From contig JAGMVK010000007.1 of assembly GCA_020747065.1 (NCBI GenBank), forward strand, positions 2,232,001 to 2,296,000: DNA of 64,000 nucleotides. The letters are read 5' to 3'. This stretch comes from Cadophora sp. MPI-SDFR-AT-0126 (lineage: Eukaryota > Ascomycota > Leotiomycetes > Helotiales > Ploettnerulaceae). The translations under genes were made by a program, and so were the position numbers. Of the stretch, positions 42,456 to 54,710 are shown one piece after another (within the stretch, counting starts at the first letter, position 1; each line of letters starts with the position of its first letter). The notes under the pieces were generated by a model. That model worked only from the letters and a program-made list of their open reading frames with translations, had not been told where the DNA came from and ran no database searches.

Positions 42456-43452
42456 ACAATTCAACTTCGTCACTTCTCGTCTGGAATCTCTAGAGTACCG
42501 TTCCCAAGCTCCCTGCCTCGCTCGCGTTCCTTTCAGAATACTCGCCCTCTCTTCTTCTTTTCTCTTCTCTACTCTACTCTTCTCCCGCCCCTAGTTTCCA
42601 AATGCTTTCAAGTACAGCTCTTGAGTTGATCGATTTCTCTCTTCACCTCTCCTACGCGCTGCTGATGGTTGCTCGAGTAGCCGACCCCTTCACGATAATC
42701 GACACGCTCAAGCTCACACTTCAAAAATCTCTCGATCAACTACTTCCTCCCAGATATCACACTTTCTCTGCTCCTTTTCCGGCCGGTCAAGTCCGAGTTA
42801 GAAGTCTGACCAGTCCTCGGGCCAACGTCGCTGACACGTCGAGTGAGCGAGTGAGTTGCAAGAAAGATAGATGCAATTGTCGACCGACAATTACTCGGCG
42901 TGTGAGATGTTTCACAGCTCTTCAAATCCTGCTCTACCCAGCCGGCGGAATGCTGATTGAGGTCGCTGTCGTGGTTCCCAAAATGGCGCGGCTTGTGGAA
43001 CGTGGAGAATGGGGATCGAACGAACGTCAGATCACAGGCGATGATGACGGACTCCGGACACTCTCCAGCAGCCGGCAACTCTCGAGCCAGCTCTTTTACG
43101 AAGGAATCTCGAACTTCTTCAGTTGCTCGGTGTTCTTTGGTGATTTCCAAAGGTCCCTCGAGATTTCACGTGGCTCAGCCGCGAGACAAATTTAGAAATC
43201 GGTTCGAGTCGTCTATCCTCCCTGCGCTTGTTGTCCCGTCGTCGATGCTGTACAGGGCAATTGCTCACTCAATGCGATTCAAAACGCAGAAAAACAGGTA
43301 TCTGTGAACTGTCGGAATCGTGGGGAGAATTACTCTGGGATCCCTCGAAAATTTGGGCTTTTGGGGAGCGGATTGCGAATGTTTAGTCCCACTGGTTTGG
43401 TAACGGAGGACGCAAAGAGCTGAGCCGTTTGGGGCTGCTGCCAATATATTGA

Positions 43453-43477
43453 CGCTCGCTCGCTCGCTCGCGCTCGC
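43453..43477. repeat. CGCT/GCTC tandem repeat
   Basis: Tandem tetramer stretch of CGCT units, slightly interrupted at its right end, within the gene-free region. Confidence 0.8.
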
Positions 43478-44280
43478 CTGCGTGTGCTCACATTCGTCAT
43501 GAGATGGGTCCTGGCCCTGATGGTCCAACCCAACCGAGCTTGTCCTATCCTATCCTGTCGACTGCTGGGCTCTAGCTGGCCCGCCCTGGTCCCTTTGCCT
43601 AGGTTCCCTCACTACCCTGTCCCTTCTGGGGTGCCGTGCCCCCCCTAGCACGGAGCCACAGGCCATATCGCGCGCCTATTGCGGGACCTTGGGTCGCTAA
43701 GCACATTTGGCGGTTCGGCCTTTCAGTGGCACTCTGCCACACAGCCAGCCAGGCACACCTGGGCTGGCAGTCAATTATTTAGGTGGCTTGAGAACTGAAT
43801 AACTGCCCTCTCTGGTTCCTCCCATCTCATCATGATGGATTTTGCAACCAGATCATTTTCCAACTTGGCCACTAGACTACTTTGGGTGGGCGACTCGATT
43901 CATCGAGGCGAAGTGAATTAAAGGCACAGTTGTGAGGCGTGGCGGGTCGATCATGGGCCTCCGCCTTCGTCCTCATTGCTTGTGCTGGAGACGACGGGGG
44001 ACATTACAGATTGAGCTCAGTTTCAACATACAGATCGCACATTTTCATTATCCAGAGATTCACGATGGTGGGCAATATGACATGGCAACAGGGCCTTTGG
44101 AGGGTAGCAATGAGAAGGCCGGAGCGAGCGGGATCGCTGTATACATGCTAGAAACAGGACGGATGTATGAAATGAGGTGCATACGGCATGTCAGTCGACT
44201 TTGCACTTTTGTCGGAAAGGTGGGAAGCCCTCCACCGTCAGACATCAGAGATCTATCCCTCTCGCTCCGGCAGATCAGGG

Positions 44281-44305
44281 CACAGGCGCAGGCGCAGGCA
44301 CAGGC
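44281..44305. repeat. CAGGCG hexamer repeat
   Basis: Three to four imperfect copies of a CAGGCG/CAGGCA unit within the gene-free region. Confidence 0.75.
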
Positions 44306-44369
44306 AAGTCAGACAACAGAGACAGACTGACAGGCCCAGAACAAGCTCGCCCGTTCGCTCCCTAGAGAG

Positions 44370-44394
44370 GACTGGACTGGACTGGACTGGACTG
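44370..44394. repeat. (ACTGG) pentamer repeat
   Basis: Four full copies of ACTGG plus a partial copy, within the gene-free region. Confidence 0.85.
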
Positions 44395-44470
44395 AAAAGC
44401 AAGTCCGCCGCTGGCTGGCTTGTACTGACTGAAGGTAAGGGACGAACGATAGAGATGGGAAGATGAGCTG

Positions 44471-44486
44471 CGATACGATACGATAC
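44471..44486. repeat. (CGATA)3 repeat
   Basis: Three tandem CGATA units about 80 bp from the ACTGG repeat. Confidence 0.75.
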
Positions 44487-45576
44487 AGACCAGGTCCCTT
44501 GCTCGCAACTGCCCCTCTTCTTACCCCTTCCCCTCCCTCCTCCCCTCCATATTTAATCACTCCGAGCAGGGCCAGCTGAGTGCTGAGCGGCTGCTCGCTT
44601 TTGCACTGCTGCAGCATCCATCTGAGGCACATCACACTCTGGAAGTACTACCGCGACGGACCTATCCCTGCTCTGCCGCCTCATTGGTCGCGCCTCTTGT
44701 CTCTGCTTCGGCGGTTATCTCGATTAGGCATGGCTGCAATTACTTGGGGGCCAACCCTTTTCCAGTCTGCACCAGCCAGTAGATGGATGATGTGCGTCGA
44801 GAATCTGATATTGACCAAGGAGACAAACAGAACCACCGCAACACAAGAAACAATTAATTGTGTCTAGGCTTCGCTTCATGTGTGTTGCCCGTGGATCTCT
44901 GCGGAAGAAGCACACACCTGCAGCAACGTACAGCAGCAGCCAGTCAACCGCGTTGGCGCGTTGGTTCTGCTGAGACTCATTCCAATAGCCTCAGTCGCCG
45001 ACCTGGTTTAACCTCAACAGGATGGATGCACTTGTTCGGATATGAGGGCAGCGTTGCGCAATCTCAAGTACGAATACTTTGGATGTAATCGTCGTCGTGT
45101 TAAAGGCTCCTGCCGCTTGAATCCCTGCGCATGAACATAGAACTCGTCAACTTCGTTGGCTCGTTCCCCAGGTTGGTGGGCGAGATTTCACTTGTCCAGT
45201 CACCCTGTCGCGTCTCTTTGAAACGACAAACCTCCGAACAGAAGGGATCAGTGACAAGGATGAATACAAGAATAGATATGACTATCACAGGGGGGGGTCA
45301 GTTGGCGATTCTGTGGGAATCTTGATCGCATAAAGCTGGAACATTTTAACATTTATTTGGAGGCTGAAATGATCACGATTGGAAGGAACGAAGGGTCTGA
45401 GAGATCGGGGGGTCGTTGGAAGGCCGCAGAAGTATGGTTTTGATTACTCGTATGTGACGGGAGTGTTCTGGAGTGCAGAAGGACATACATGCATGGTGGG
45501 TGAGAACAGAGTTTAGCAAACGGGTGACGGCAGAGCGGGACAGCCACTACCCTTCAGTGACAGAGCTGGTGCTAGA

Positions 45577-45596
45577 TGCACTGCACTGCACTGCAC
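45577..45596. repeat. (TGCAC)4 repeat
   Basis: Four tandem TGCAC units in the gene-free region. A similar GCACA repeat occurs upstream of the casein kinase gene. Confidence 0.8.
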
Positions 45597-48500
45597 TTAC
45601 AGAGTGCGGCCGGCCGCCCAGGCGAGATCGAGGATCCGCTTACAGCGTCAACAGCCACTGTTTTTGCCGAGCTGCGTCTGAGACTTCCAGCTTGAAGCGC
45701 TGCCAGTTCCACTGAGCAAGCCAGGATCAGCGACCGATTCGATAATTCACAGCCGATCGCCCCTGTATTTGGTTACAAGTATTCCTTGTCGGGCGTTCCT
45801 GTAGCGGAGACAGAAGAATCAATCCTCCTACCTCCGATGATAAGGGGTACTGCCAGCAAAATGCGATCTTGTCGATATGGAGGACTCAGTTGAGTCACTG
45901 TCACCAGGATACCTCCGTAGTTGGCACTTCTCACTGGACATGATACCTCGAGGCCTGGTAGCACGCTAATCTGGAAAATATTGTCGCCCTGGCTGTCTCC
46001 GACATTGAGCTAGGTACCGGTACATTAATCGTGCAGTCGTGCTGCCCAGACCTAGAGGAGGAGACCGCCACCACCTGCCTGTCATCGAAGGCGGGAGAAG
46101 GGTAAGAAACGGATCGTAATACTGCCGGCAAATGCCAGGGAGCCGATGATCCTTCCACTTCATCCCATGGATATATTCTCCAAAAACAGTCAAGCCTTTG
46201 GGGGGGTTGTGATGAGCCCCAGCGTTTTCAACGCCATTTTGCAAAGGCGATAGTGATCGTCAAGAGCACAAGATTACCTCCCACGCTGCAGAGGCAGCAA
46301 TTGAAGCACATCCTCGATTCGATTAAGCGCGGTGTGACCACGCCTTGATCCCAAACCTTACCTCCTCTCGGCCCGTCTAGTCTGACTGCAAGCAATCGCA
46401 CGGCGGTGTGCCCTAAAACGTCAACACTGTGGTTGGTTTCTCGTTTCTCTTCTCCCCTCTCAAACTCGTCGCCTCTTCGCCAGTGTTGGTGGCTCCAACC
46501 TCTTCTATTTGGCCATCTCCTCCCCATTCCCCCATTCCCGCAGATGCAGTTGGTTCTGCCCGTGCCTCTAATCCGCAGTCAGAACGCACCCAAAATAAAC
46601 GTTTGTTGATCCTTTGGCCGCGGCCGCACCAGTGGAGGGTGGATGGAATTCTTGCGGACAGTCACTTACGAGGCTTGCCAGAACCCCTCTGGCTTCCAAT
46701 CTGGTCGCGGGGTGGTCATGCAAGTTCTGTGAGGTTCTGCAGGTCGCACCTGGAGCTTCACACTCGGGCAAGGATCCCGCGGAGTGGCTTGATTTCTCGT
46801 GGCCTCGTGATTGCGCCTGTGCTTCCCCGGCCGCCTTCGGGAGCCAGTCAAGCGCATGTCTTTACAGGATTTCGTCTGGTGTTGCACACTTTTAGCCGCC
46901 AAGGATGGCCCTCTCCCCCTGCTGGGCATGCATATTACCACTTCTATTACATGCGTTTCCCAATCCTGCCCAGCTTACGAGCGGCGATGTATGCTCCAGA
47001 AGTTTCACGTTCTTGCACCTGGCCGAGGCAGGTTGAGCCGGCTACTTTCGCTTGTCGCGGAGAATTGTCTATTTTTGCTCTCGTTTGATCGAGATCGGCT
47101 TTGGGCTTGAGATCACGGGTTATCATGCGAAGACCAGCGGCCTCTGTTTACATTAGACGACATCGCTCTCAATTGTTTTGATAGAATGCTTCGCTCTGAC
47201 ACGCATCATTTGCATGACAATGGTTCGACATGGCATATCTGCCCAGTTATCACAACATGAGGATCTATGGCGGAAACACTTCAAGCTCTCGCTTGCGCAG
47301 CGTACCGCCCAATCACAGACGAGGTTTCGAGGGATGGAGTTCTATTTCGAGATCATTATCAACAATTGCTGACGACTCGGTTCAAGTACAATAGATTCGT
47401 CCTGGAAATTGTCATCAAACACTCAGCAGATTTGTTTCAGGAAGGGCAGTAGTCGATGCTTGCCAATCAAATTGTTCTGACGGTCATAGCCGCTCATCTA
47501 AGCGCCCTCCAAGATGCAGCCCTTCCTCAAACGACTCCAACCTTCGACGCCTATTCTTCATCATACATAATTTCACCACTCAAAGCCCTCCCAGCTACAC
47601 CATCGTGTTGGTCTTCAACGTCAACCCGCATGGTCCCTCGTGAAGTCTATGTCCACACAAGCTCAATTTAGCTTTGTACCTGCATCTCGCGGCTCGGAAT
47701 ACCTGCACGACATGGCCAGACCAGCGTCACGCCTGTCAATCTCCATGCCTCATCAGAAAACGATCCGGATCACTGTGGCTGAGCCTGTATTCCAGATCAG
47801 CGCGTGGGTAGACGTTGACCGATGCAGGTACAGATACTGCCCGAGTCTGATGTGGTTGTGAACGTCATAGGGCTGATGGACTGGGGAGCGAGGTTATAAG
47901 CGCTCATGCAGGTACTTCCAACTTGAACCTCAAGGGTTTGTAAGGCTGGCGCTTGAATTTTATCCATTGAAGCGCCGCCCACTAGAACGGCGGTACTCCC
48001 CCCAGGACTTCTCCACCGACTAGGTACCACCTGGATGACACAACTATACGTACCAGTGTCTATGCCATACTGAGCGTAGAGATGGCTCTAAAAATATCCA
48101 TTGGACTGATGCAATCGTTGCGGGAACGAAGCTTGTTGGAGATGTGGTGAAATGAGCTTCTCACTCACACACATTCCAAGGGGTAGCGCAGAACCCCATC
48201 TCGTCACACACCCACCCTCGCATAGATCTCATCACATTGCATACAAAGATCCAACAGCAGAACCTTATCGCTGACCTCTAATGATCTTGCTGGTCCCGGA
48301 ACTTGGAGACTGTGGTATTATTAGCATTTATCCGTGCTTTATTTAGAAGTACAACGGCAGGGAGGGTTCCGTAGACGCGTGAAGTCTATTTCAACATCAG
48401 TCGACTGCGTTGTTGATCTTATATCGGCAAGTATCTGCAAGTATCTGCAATTCTCTGCTATTCCTAGCGGTTTCATCTTCATTCGTGGACCTGTCTCGAG

Positions 48501-51500
48501 CGTCTAGCTCTCATCACCTTGGACATTGCTGTCACCGAAAAGAGGATAGTCAATTTTCCGCTGTGGTGTTCGAGTTCTCGGTCTGAAGGGTATTTTTAGC
48601 ATGTGAAGCGGGTGCCGTAGGATTGCGACCAGCGGCACAGACTGATGAAGGCACCAAAGCTTACAGTGAGATTACTAAGTTGAAAGCTGTCAGATGGCGA
48701 AGGTAAAGTGATTCAGCAGCTGACTCTAACAGAATCTTGTGTTGGAACAGCTTTGTTGCTGCACTTCCAACATGAAGTGCCTAAATCTGCAAAACAGGGG
48801 AACATTTGGAAGACCTCATACCTCCGATTGAGGATATCTTCCTTTCAATCTCTGCTGGAAGCGTGAAAAGAGCTGTAGGCTTTATTTCGACTGTCGGATA
48901 TCCTTCTGTGTTGTATCTTCTGGCTTCTAGTTCTGCGTTGTTTTTACTTTGGCGACTGCACCATAACTTCATTTCTTTCGGGCCAAGGAGATGATCGGAA
49001 TTGCCCAATATTCGTTCAGTTGCTTTTGCAACTTCTGAGCCATGAACTGTGTCTAAGATAAGGGCCTGCGTATGATGCCTTCTCCGGGTAGAAGCAAGAT
49101 GGTCTTAGAAATTGGCACCGCATCTGCAGCGTACGAACGGCATGAGCAAGTCTAGGAGTGGAAGAGGAATCATCATCCCAGCGGTTGCTAGGCAGGCATA
49201 AGCTCTGCTCGAGAAGTGTCAGCATTGAATCTTGTACGGATGTAAGAAGGTCCCTTCTCTAGTCTCACATCAAGCAAACAAGAGCTGTCCCCTTGTTGAT
49301 CTTGTCGCAAGCGTCCAGATTTGTCTCAGAGGATAAGTGAAAGAATAGGAACAGTCAACAATAACCTGTACTGCAGCGCCTTTGTTGACGGTCATTGCCA
49401 ACCACCCTGATCTGACCGGCAGCGTTAGGAAAGGTCGTGTACCAACCCACAGACAACCGACCGCATCGAAGACCATTCCTGCGAGATCAAAATAAACAAA
49501 TGAACAAAACGCGGCCCCTGCGGCCATATACAGACCGTCATCAAGACCTTGGACGTTCTAGTTACGCGCGGTTGTTTACCGAGATGGGTCATAAATTGGG
49601 CCGGTCGCGTTTACGGACATGATGAATACACGCGACTTGAGAGAAAATATCTCAGAAGCCAATCAGTTTGCATGCGAAGTTGTGCTCCGATATATCTGAG
49701 TCAATTCATTTGCGATTCTGAGGTGAACAACGGGACTTGGGTCGTATGTTTGGTTTTATGGACCGAAGCGCAGTTGAGATGTTTGGCTGGGTGGGATGGG
49801 ACGTGAAACATTGACTTGTTTCAATAGTACTTTGCTGGGGTGGACCACTGAATGAGCAAGGTCGAAGTGCAGGGAGGCTGTCTGGGCGAGGGTCGACATG
49901 GACTGAGGGTACATGTCCTATGTTTTATTCCGGACACATTGATGAATCTATGGAGCAAGAATGCATCGGACGGAATTGTTCAGTTCCTTTCCCCGGCGAA
50001 AGAGAGATCAAACCCTCCGCAAGTAACTACGGACATTCAAATTCTGCTGTCTCCCGTAGCCATCCCCAGAATGCTCAATTTCCCGTCTAAGTGTCGACGC
50101 CTTACAAATCTTGCTTATATTTGGTTGTCTTCTATAGAATCCGATTGATTCCAAGTACTTCAGGGAGACTTGTCGTTCTTTGAAAGTGCACGGGTGGATC
50201 GTGCTGAGCTAAATTTCTGATCAAAGTCTGGCTCAGATATGTGAATTTCTCATCTAGCCGCCACCGCCATCTCGGGGCTCCTCATGACTAGTACAAGAGC
50301 TGTCATGACTTGATCTAGGGCTCGAAGAGAGAATTCAATGAACTCCAGAGCCCAGAATGCTTCTATATGCCGCCCTTGGCTACTGAGATCAGTGCGTCTG
50401 TGAGGGAGACACATGAGTAATGATGGGTGGGTGCCAAAGCTTTGGGCTCTTAGGTCAGGCGCCACATGTTTCTGTACTGAGGATATTATTTGTATGCAGT
50501 ATCTACAGATAAAAATTTATTCATTTGAATACTTCCCAGTAGCTCTTGGGTTGCTAAAGCTTCGAACTTCAAAGATCTACACCAAGTTTGTGTTGTTGTT
50601 TTGGTGCCCCTTTAAAGTCTCGCTTAATCCGGCATCACCGGAACATCAGCTACAAATGATTATTCGAAACATCAAGACTCCTTAAATCTATAGATGGTGA
50701 AGTCGTGGTATCTCCTGACCCAGGAAAAGTTTATTTGGTGAGTCTAAAAATGGGAGAAGATATTGTTGTCGATGATGGTTGGTAGGACATATAACCCATG
50801 AGACACGGGCACGTTGCTACATTTAATCGGCGGTACGGGCATGAGAGGCACATGGTTGACAGAGCATTCATTTCAGCTCAAAATATCAAGGAGATACGAT
50901 AGCGAGAGAAGGAGACTTGGACCTCCCGATATTAGTGTGCTTCTAAGTCTTGACAACTCTCGTGAGTTGGCCGCATTAAACCGAAACACCAAGTTCTCGG
51001 CCATATATTCCTCACACAAGGTATTTCGAGGTCAGCGCTTCTTCGACTATGTCAAAATGTCTGTGGAATCGTATCTCTCATGGGGCCCGATGACTTGGTG
51101 CTGTGCTCTGTCTATCTCCTCGCATCCAGCTTTCGCTTTTAACTGAGATAAACCTCATTTGATCGGCCCGCTTCGTTTGTTTTTGGGCATCCATCACGAT
51201 TGTTCTGATCTCAACTTATGTTTGACTGAGACTGTTTTCTCTTGTTCTCCGTACTTTTGGAGACCTCGGCGATGTTTCTCCCTGCTCAACTTGGAAGTTC
51301 GGAACAAATATATACATATATATTCGAATTTTGGCTACAAAGCAGACACATGTTCGAAGGTTGTTCTGCAAATTATCGTATTCGAATGATTAATGACGAG
51401 AAGTATTCAACACAACCACTCTATCTACACCCCAAAATAAGATAACAGATTTAGAGGTAGTGTGACGCTACCAGAGTCACCAATTTATGATAGATTTAGA

Positions 51501-52649
51501 TCTGGACGATAAGTTCCGAAGCTTGTAAATTTCCTGAAGGGCGTATATTCACAGCTGGTGGAGTCCAAGCAGATGTAGGAGGGGTGCTCATGAACATCAT
51601 CTCGTGCTGAGATCAGTGAGATGCCCAAATGGGGTGGTTCATTAGCAGGTCGTGATTTCCTGAAACTGCTGCGGCTGGCAGGCGCTGTTTCTCCAGTTTC
51701 TCCAGAACCGGAAAGAGCGAGCTCGCACTCCTGCTCTATACTTCGAGAGTCAGCCTCCATGGAGCTGTCGTTCGAAGTGGACGACGTCCTGGCGTTGTCA
51801 TTCTTCGCAGCGATGCACAGCCAGCCGTGTGACTATCTCAGTGTTGCCCATCAGCCCAGACACTTATAAGTTTTTAGTAAATGGGAATGAATGGCCTTAA
51901 CTGCAAAAGGATTGGAGGTTGTTTGAATGGCATGGCCTGGCTTCAATCTAACCTCTGGCAGTTTCGACTTGGAGCTGACAGTCAATGTGAGTGGGGAGAA
52001 AGAGCTACCTCTCACTGAAGTCGCCTTCTTTCTCCTTGTGCCAGGTGTGAAATTGCCTATGTTGCTAACCCATTTTTTCCAACCAACTCCCGTTCATCCC
52101 CTTTCTGTTGTAAATATTTCACAACATACGCTAATTTCTTGTAATTACCAAAAAGCTCATCGGTCTAGGGTATGCGATGTATGTGGTAGACACATGTGCA
52201 GGGAACCCACCGTAGAAGGGAAGTGGACGTGTAGAGTCTTCAAGAGGCATTAAAAAATTCCAAAGGTTGGCCGAAAGTCACTCTTCGTAGTAGGCTCAAT
52301 ATCAAATCACTAGTTGGAGCGATTGGCTAGTGGTGGGTTGGATGCCGCAATGCCGCATGGATTGAATATCAAACTCATTAGCACAATGCTGTTTGTCATG
52401 TTGAAGAGAAGTTGATCTCCTTGACCCCGACAAGCTGCTGCCGAGGACGTCAAATGTTAAATGCCGATCTCAGAATTCATGAAATGACGAGTCAAATAGG
52501 ACAGAAGGTTCCACAATTAGATGTAATTTGGAGCAGATACGCTCAAGCTCTGCTCGTGAGCTCGTATAATTCATCTACCAATACTCAATAGAAGCAAGAA
52601 GCTAGCTATTGTATAGCTACTTAGCATCTCGAGGGTTCTGCATCTCACA

Positions 52650-54404
52650 CTATTTCTTCTGCCTCTTCGCATCCTTATCGCTGACCGTACTCAACACACT
52701 CGCACTTCTTTTATGGTTCGCACTCGCACCTCTCACGCTAGGTGCTGCACTCTTCTCCCTCTCCTCCTCAACCTTCATATCCGGCTCATCAGGTCCCTCT
52801 TCGGCTTTCTTCTCGGCTGGTTGCTCACCCCCGGCCTCAGCATTTGCATTGGCATCAGTTTCTCCATCAGCCTCTGGTTCAGCTTCAGGCTCAGGCTCAG
52901 GCTCCGGTTCTCCTCGCTCAGCTCTCTCTCGCTTCTCGCGTTCTGCTTTGATGTTCAACGCAGTATTCAACTCGCCCTGCAGCTTATCCATATGCTTCTT
53001 CTGATCAAGCAGCAGATTGACGCCAGTGAGGAGGTTATCCCAAGCTTCGCCAACAGCAAAGGTAGGCATGAAAATAACGCTGGACGAAATTCCCAGCTCC
53101 GTGAGCACATTGGTGATCTTCGCTTGCTGCGTCTGCGATTTGCTGACAATTGGTTTCCTGATCTTTTCCTGACGGAATGAAGGTCCACTGGTGGTGATAC
53201 GCTCGAAGCGCTTGACACCGTACATGACCTCTTCTTCGGGGGTGAGTTGTCGACGGTCTGTTTGCGGTTGAGCCGGTCCCTTTTTGTTGTTGGGTGCATT
53301 GCCTCCGCTGGGTCCGGATATGGATTCACGGATGTTGCTGTCGCGGCGGTCGAAGCTGGCTTGTTGACTTGGTCCACTGGGGCCGGGGGCAGGACTGACG
53401 CCTTCGACACCCATGAGGGATTTCCTCTTCTTCGTCTTGTCGACTGTCATGAGTTGTTGGAATAATTGGGAAAGTCCTGAGCTTGATTGGTATATTCCCA
53501 CAGTGCCGTTGCTTGGAGGCGATTCCAGGAGCTGGTAAAGCTCCCGTCGTTCATCACTCAGTCTTTCTGATCTCGCCAGGATACGCTTGAGTTCAACCAA
53601 TAGACTCTCCTCCTCCTTGGCTTCCTCCCTTGTCCGTCTGAATGCCGCCTCTGCGAACTTCTTGCGATTCGCTTCCTGTAGTGGATCGTAGCCTTGCATG
53701 AGCTCTAGCAAGTTAAACTCCGCGTGGTTCATGACCTCCACTTTAGTATTGACCTTCATCATTGCTGCAGCCACAGCGTAATACCGTGCTTTCATATCCT
53801 CCATGCTTCGTACCTTTGGCGGTGCCACCATAACGCCCTCCATAGATTCGCCCTCTCCTTGTGGTACTGGAGGCTGGTACTCATATCGATCCCAAATGAC
53901 CGGCCACCTCAGATCGTATTCCTGTACCAACTGTAGAAGATAATCCGTTTCATCCTTCGTCCAATCATTACTCCGCAGGACCAGGTTATACTGCTCATCC
54001 GTATACTGCGGCGTATTGACATGGACATTAAACTTCGCAAACGTCGAATCCTCCAACACAGGTTCCGGCTTCTCAGCTTGCTCAGCACCCCCTTCTTCCG
54101 CTCCCGGAACAACCTCCGCCTTCCTCCTCCAGTGGTGCAGGACAAGCGGATCGCCATTCCTGGCCGAGTTCTTGAATCCTCTCAACTCCCATTTCGCGGC
54201 TGGTTTCCTGCTGCCAAACTTCTTCTTCTTGAATGTCATGACTTCCGGGACGATGGCTATAGGATTATCGCCGCTTAGATTTTGGACTTCGCGCGCGAGA
54301 CCCTTGAGGACCGGTCGAGGGGCGGAAATCTTCTGTTTCTTTGCTGGGCGAGGACCTGCTTCGCCGGGCAGGTCCAGCATGTCGCGCACATCGTGGGAAG
54401 TCAT
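52650..54404 (-). CDS. SWC4: SWC4 (DMAP1) chromatin-complex subunit
   Basis: A single exon of 584 aa. Swc4 is shared by the SWR1 remodeller (H2A.Z deposition) and the NuA4 histone acetyltransferase. The N-terminus MTSHDVRDMLDLPGEAGPRP, followed by AKKQKISAPRPVLKGLAREV, is the family start and fixes the ATG at 54404 (the frame is open upstream but non-homologous). The SANT-like domain is at about 135-190 (YTDEQYNLVLRSNDWTKDET, YLLQLVQEYDLRWPVIWDRY). Next come MEDMKARYYAVAAAMMK and a helical DMAP1 region (RKKFAEAAFRRTREEAKEEE, LLVELKRILARSERLSDERR). The LTELGISSSVIFMPTFAVGE segment lies near the C-terminal part. The final about 110 residues are Glu/Pro/Ala low complexity ending in a basic tail (HKRSASVLSTVSDKDAKRQK). 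A p24 gene diverges from it 306 bp upstream. Confidence 0.96.
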   Translation of the reverse strand: MTSHDVRDMLDLPGEAGPRPAKKQKISAPRPVLKGLAREVQNLSGDNPIAIVPEVMTFKKKKFGSRKPAAKWELRGFKNSARNGDPLVLHHWRRKAEVVPGAEEGGAEQAEKPEPVLEDSTFAKFNVHVNTPQYTDEQYNLVLRSNDWTKDETDYLLQLVQEYDLRWPVIWDRYEYQPPVPQGEGESMEGVMVAPPKVRSMEDMKARYYAVAAAMMKVNTKVEVMNHAEFNLLELMQGYDPLQEANRKKFAEAAFRRTREEAKEEESLLVELKRILARSERLSDERRELYQLLESPPSNGTVGIYQSSSGLSQLFQQLMTVDKTKKRKSLMGVEGVSPAPGPSGPSQQASFDRRDSNIRESISGPSGGNAPNNKKGPAQPQTDRRQLTPEEEVMYGVKRFERITTSGPSFRQEKIRKPIVSKSQTQQAKITNVLTELGISSSVIFMPTFAVGEAWDNLLTGVNLLLDQKKHMDKLQGELNTALNIKAEREKRERAERGEPEPEPEPEAEPEADGETDANANAEAGGEQPAEKKAEEGPDEPDMKVEEEREKSAAPSVRGASANHKRSASVLSTVSDKDAKRQKK

Positions 54405-54710
54405 GTTGTCACGATCGCAAGAATTAAAGATGAAGCCGGGGTCCAAAGTCGAAATTTCGATGGATTCGATGTTTTGCGATCCCCGTTGATGATTGAAGAC
54501 TGGTTGTGACGTGCCAATGTTCTGAAAGCGCGTTGCGACAATCAGCACGTGAAGGCGCTAAAATGCAGCAACAGGGGGTAGAAAGTTGAATGAACTGGCC
54601 AGAGATCAAGGAGAGAGAGGCATGCTCGCGCGACAACCTGGCCCATCCTCCCATCGCCGCCCGCAACTTCAACACAATTTCTCAAAAGAATTGAAGAGAG
54701 GAGACAAGCC
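54405..54710. promoter_or_regulatory. Bidirectional promoter, SWC4 / p24
   Basis: A 306-bp interval between divergent ATGs. It must contain both core promoters. No single element is assigned. Confidence 0.5.

Larger units (their letters stand above)
42259..52649. other. 10.4-kb region without supportable genes
   Basis: This is the longest gene-free stretch of the window, between the Zn2Cys6 gene (leftward) and the SWC4 3' end. The left half (42.3-47 kb) is GC-rich with many short tandem repeats and CT-rich tracts. The right half (47-52.6 kb) is closer to average. Frames up to 219 codons occur but lack domains, splice partners or hydrophobic-core patterns. No transposase, reverse transcriptase or terminal repeats are visible. 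It may be a very large upstream regulatory region, long non-coding transcripts, or decayed repeats. Confidence 0.5.

Noticed and set aside
43005..43070. tRNA-like segment on the minus strand (acceptor-like GGAGAGT/ATTCTCC pairing and a GTTCGATCC box)
   Set aside because: Only 63 nt, no T-stem pairing and no proper D-arm or anticodon arm could be built.
42602..43195. 197-codon open frame on the plus strand
   Set aside because: Lies in the repeat-rich, CT-rich region upstream of the regulator; no recognisable motif and an equally long antisense frame.
43140..43220. A-box/B-box-like pair (TGGCTCAGCCG and GGTTCGAGTC)
   Set aside because: No acceptor or T-stem complementarity, so it is not a tRNA gene.
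46429..47088. 219-codon open frame on the plus strand
   Set aside because: No domain or conserved-looking motif; GC-rich region where long chance frames are expected, and overlapping frames on both strands are equally open.
51485..51760. 91-codon minus-strand frame with hydrophilic composition
   Set aside because: Isolated, with no splice partner or recognisable family.
52609..53180. Plus-strand frames over the SWC4 tail
   Set aside because: Antisense shadows of the Glu/Pro/Ala-rich SWC4 C-terminus; their Ser/Ala repeats are complements of its repeats.
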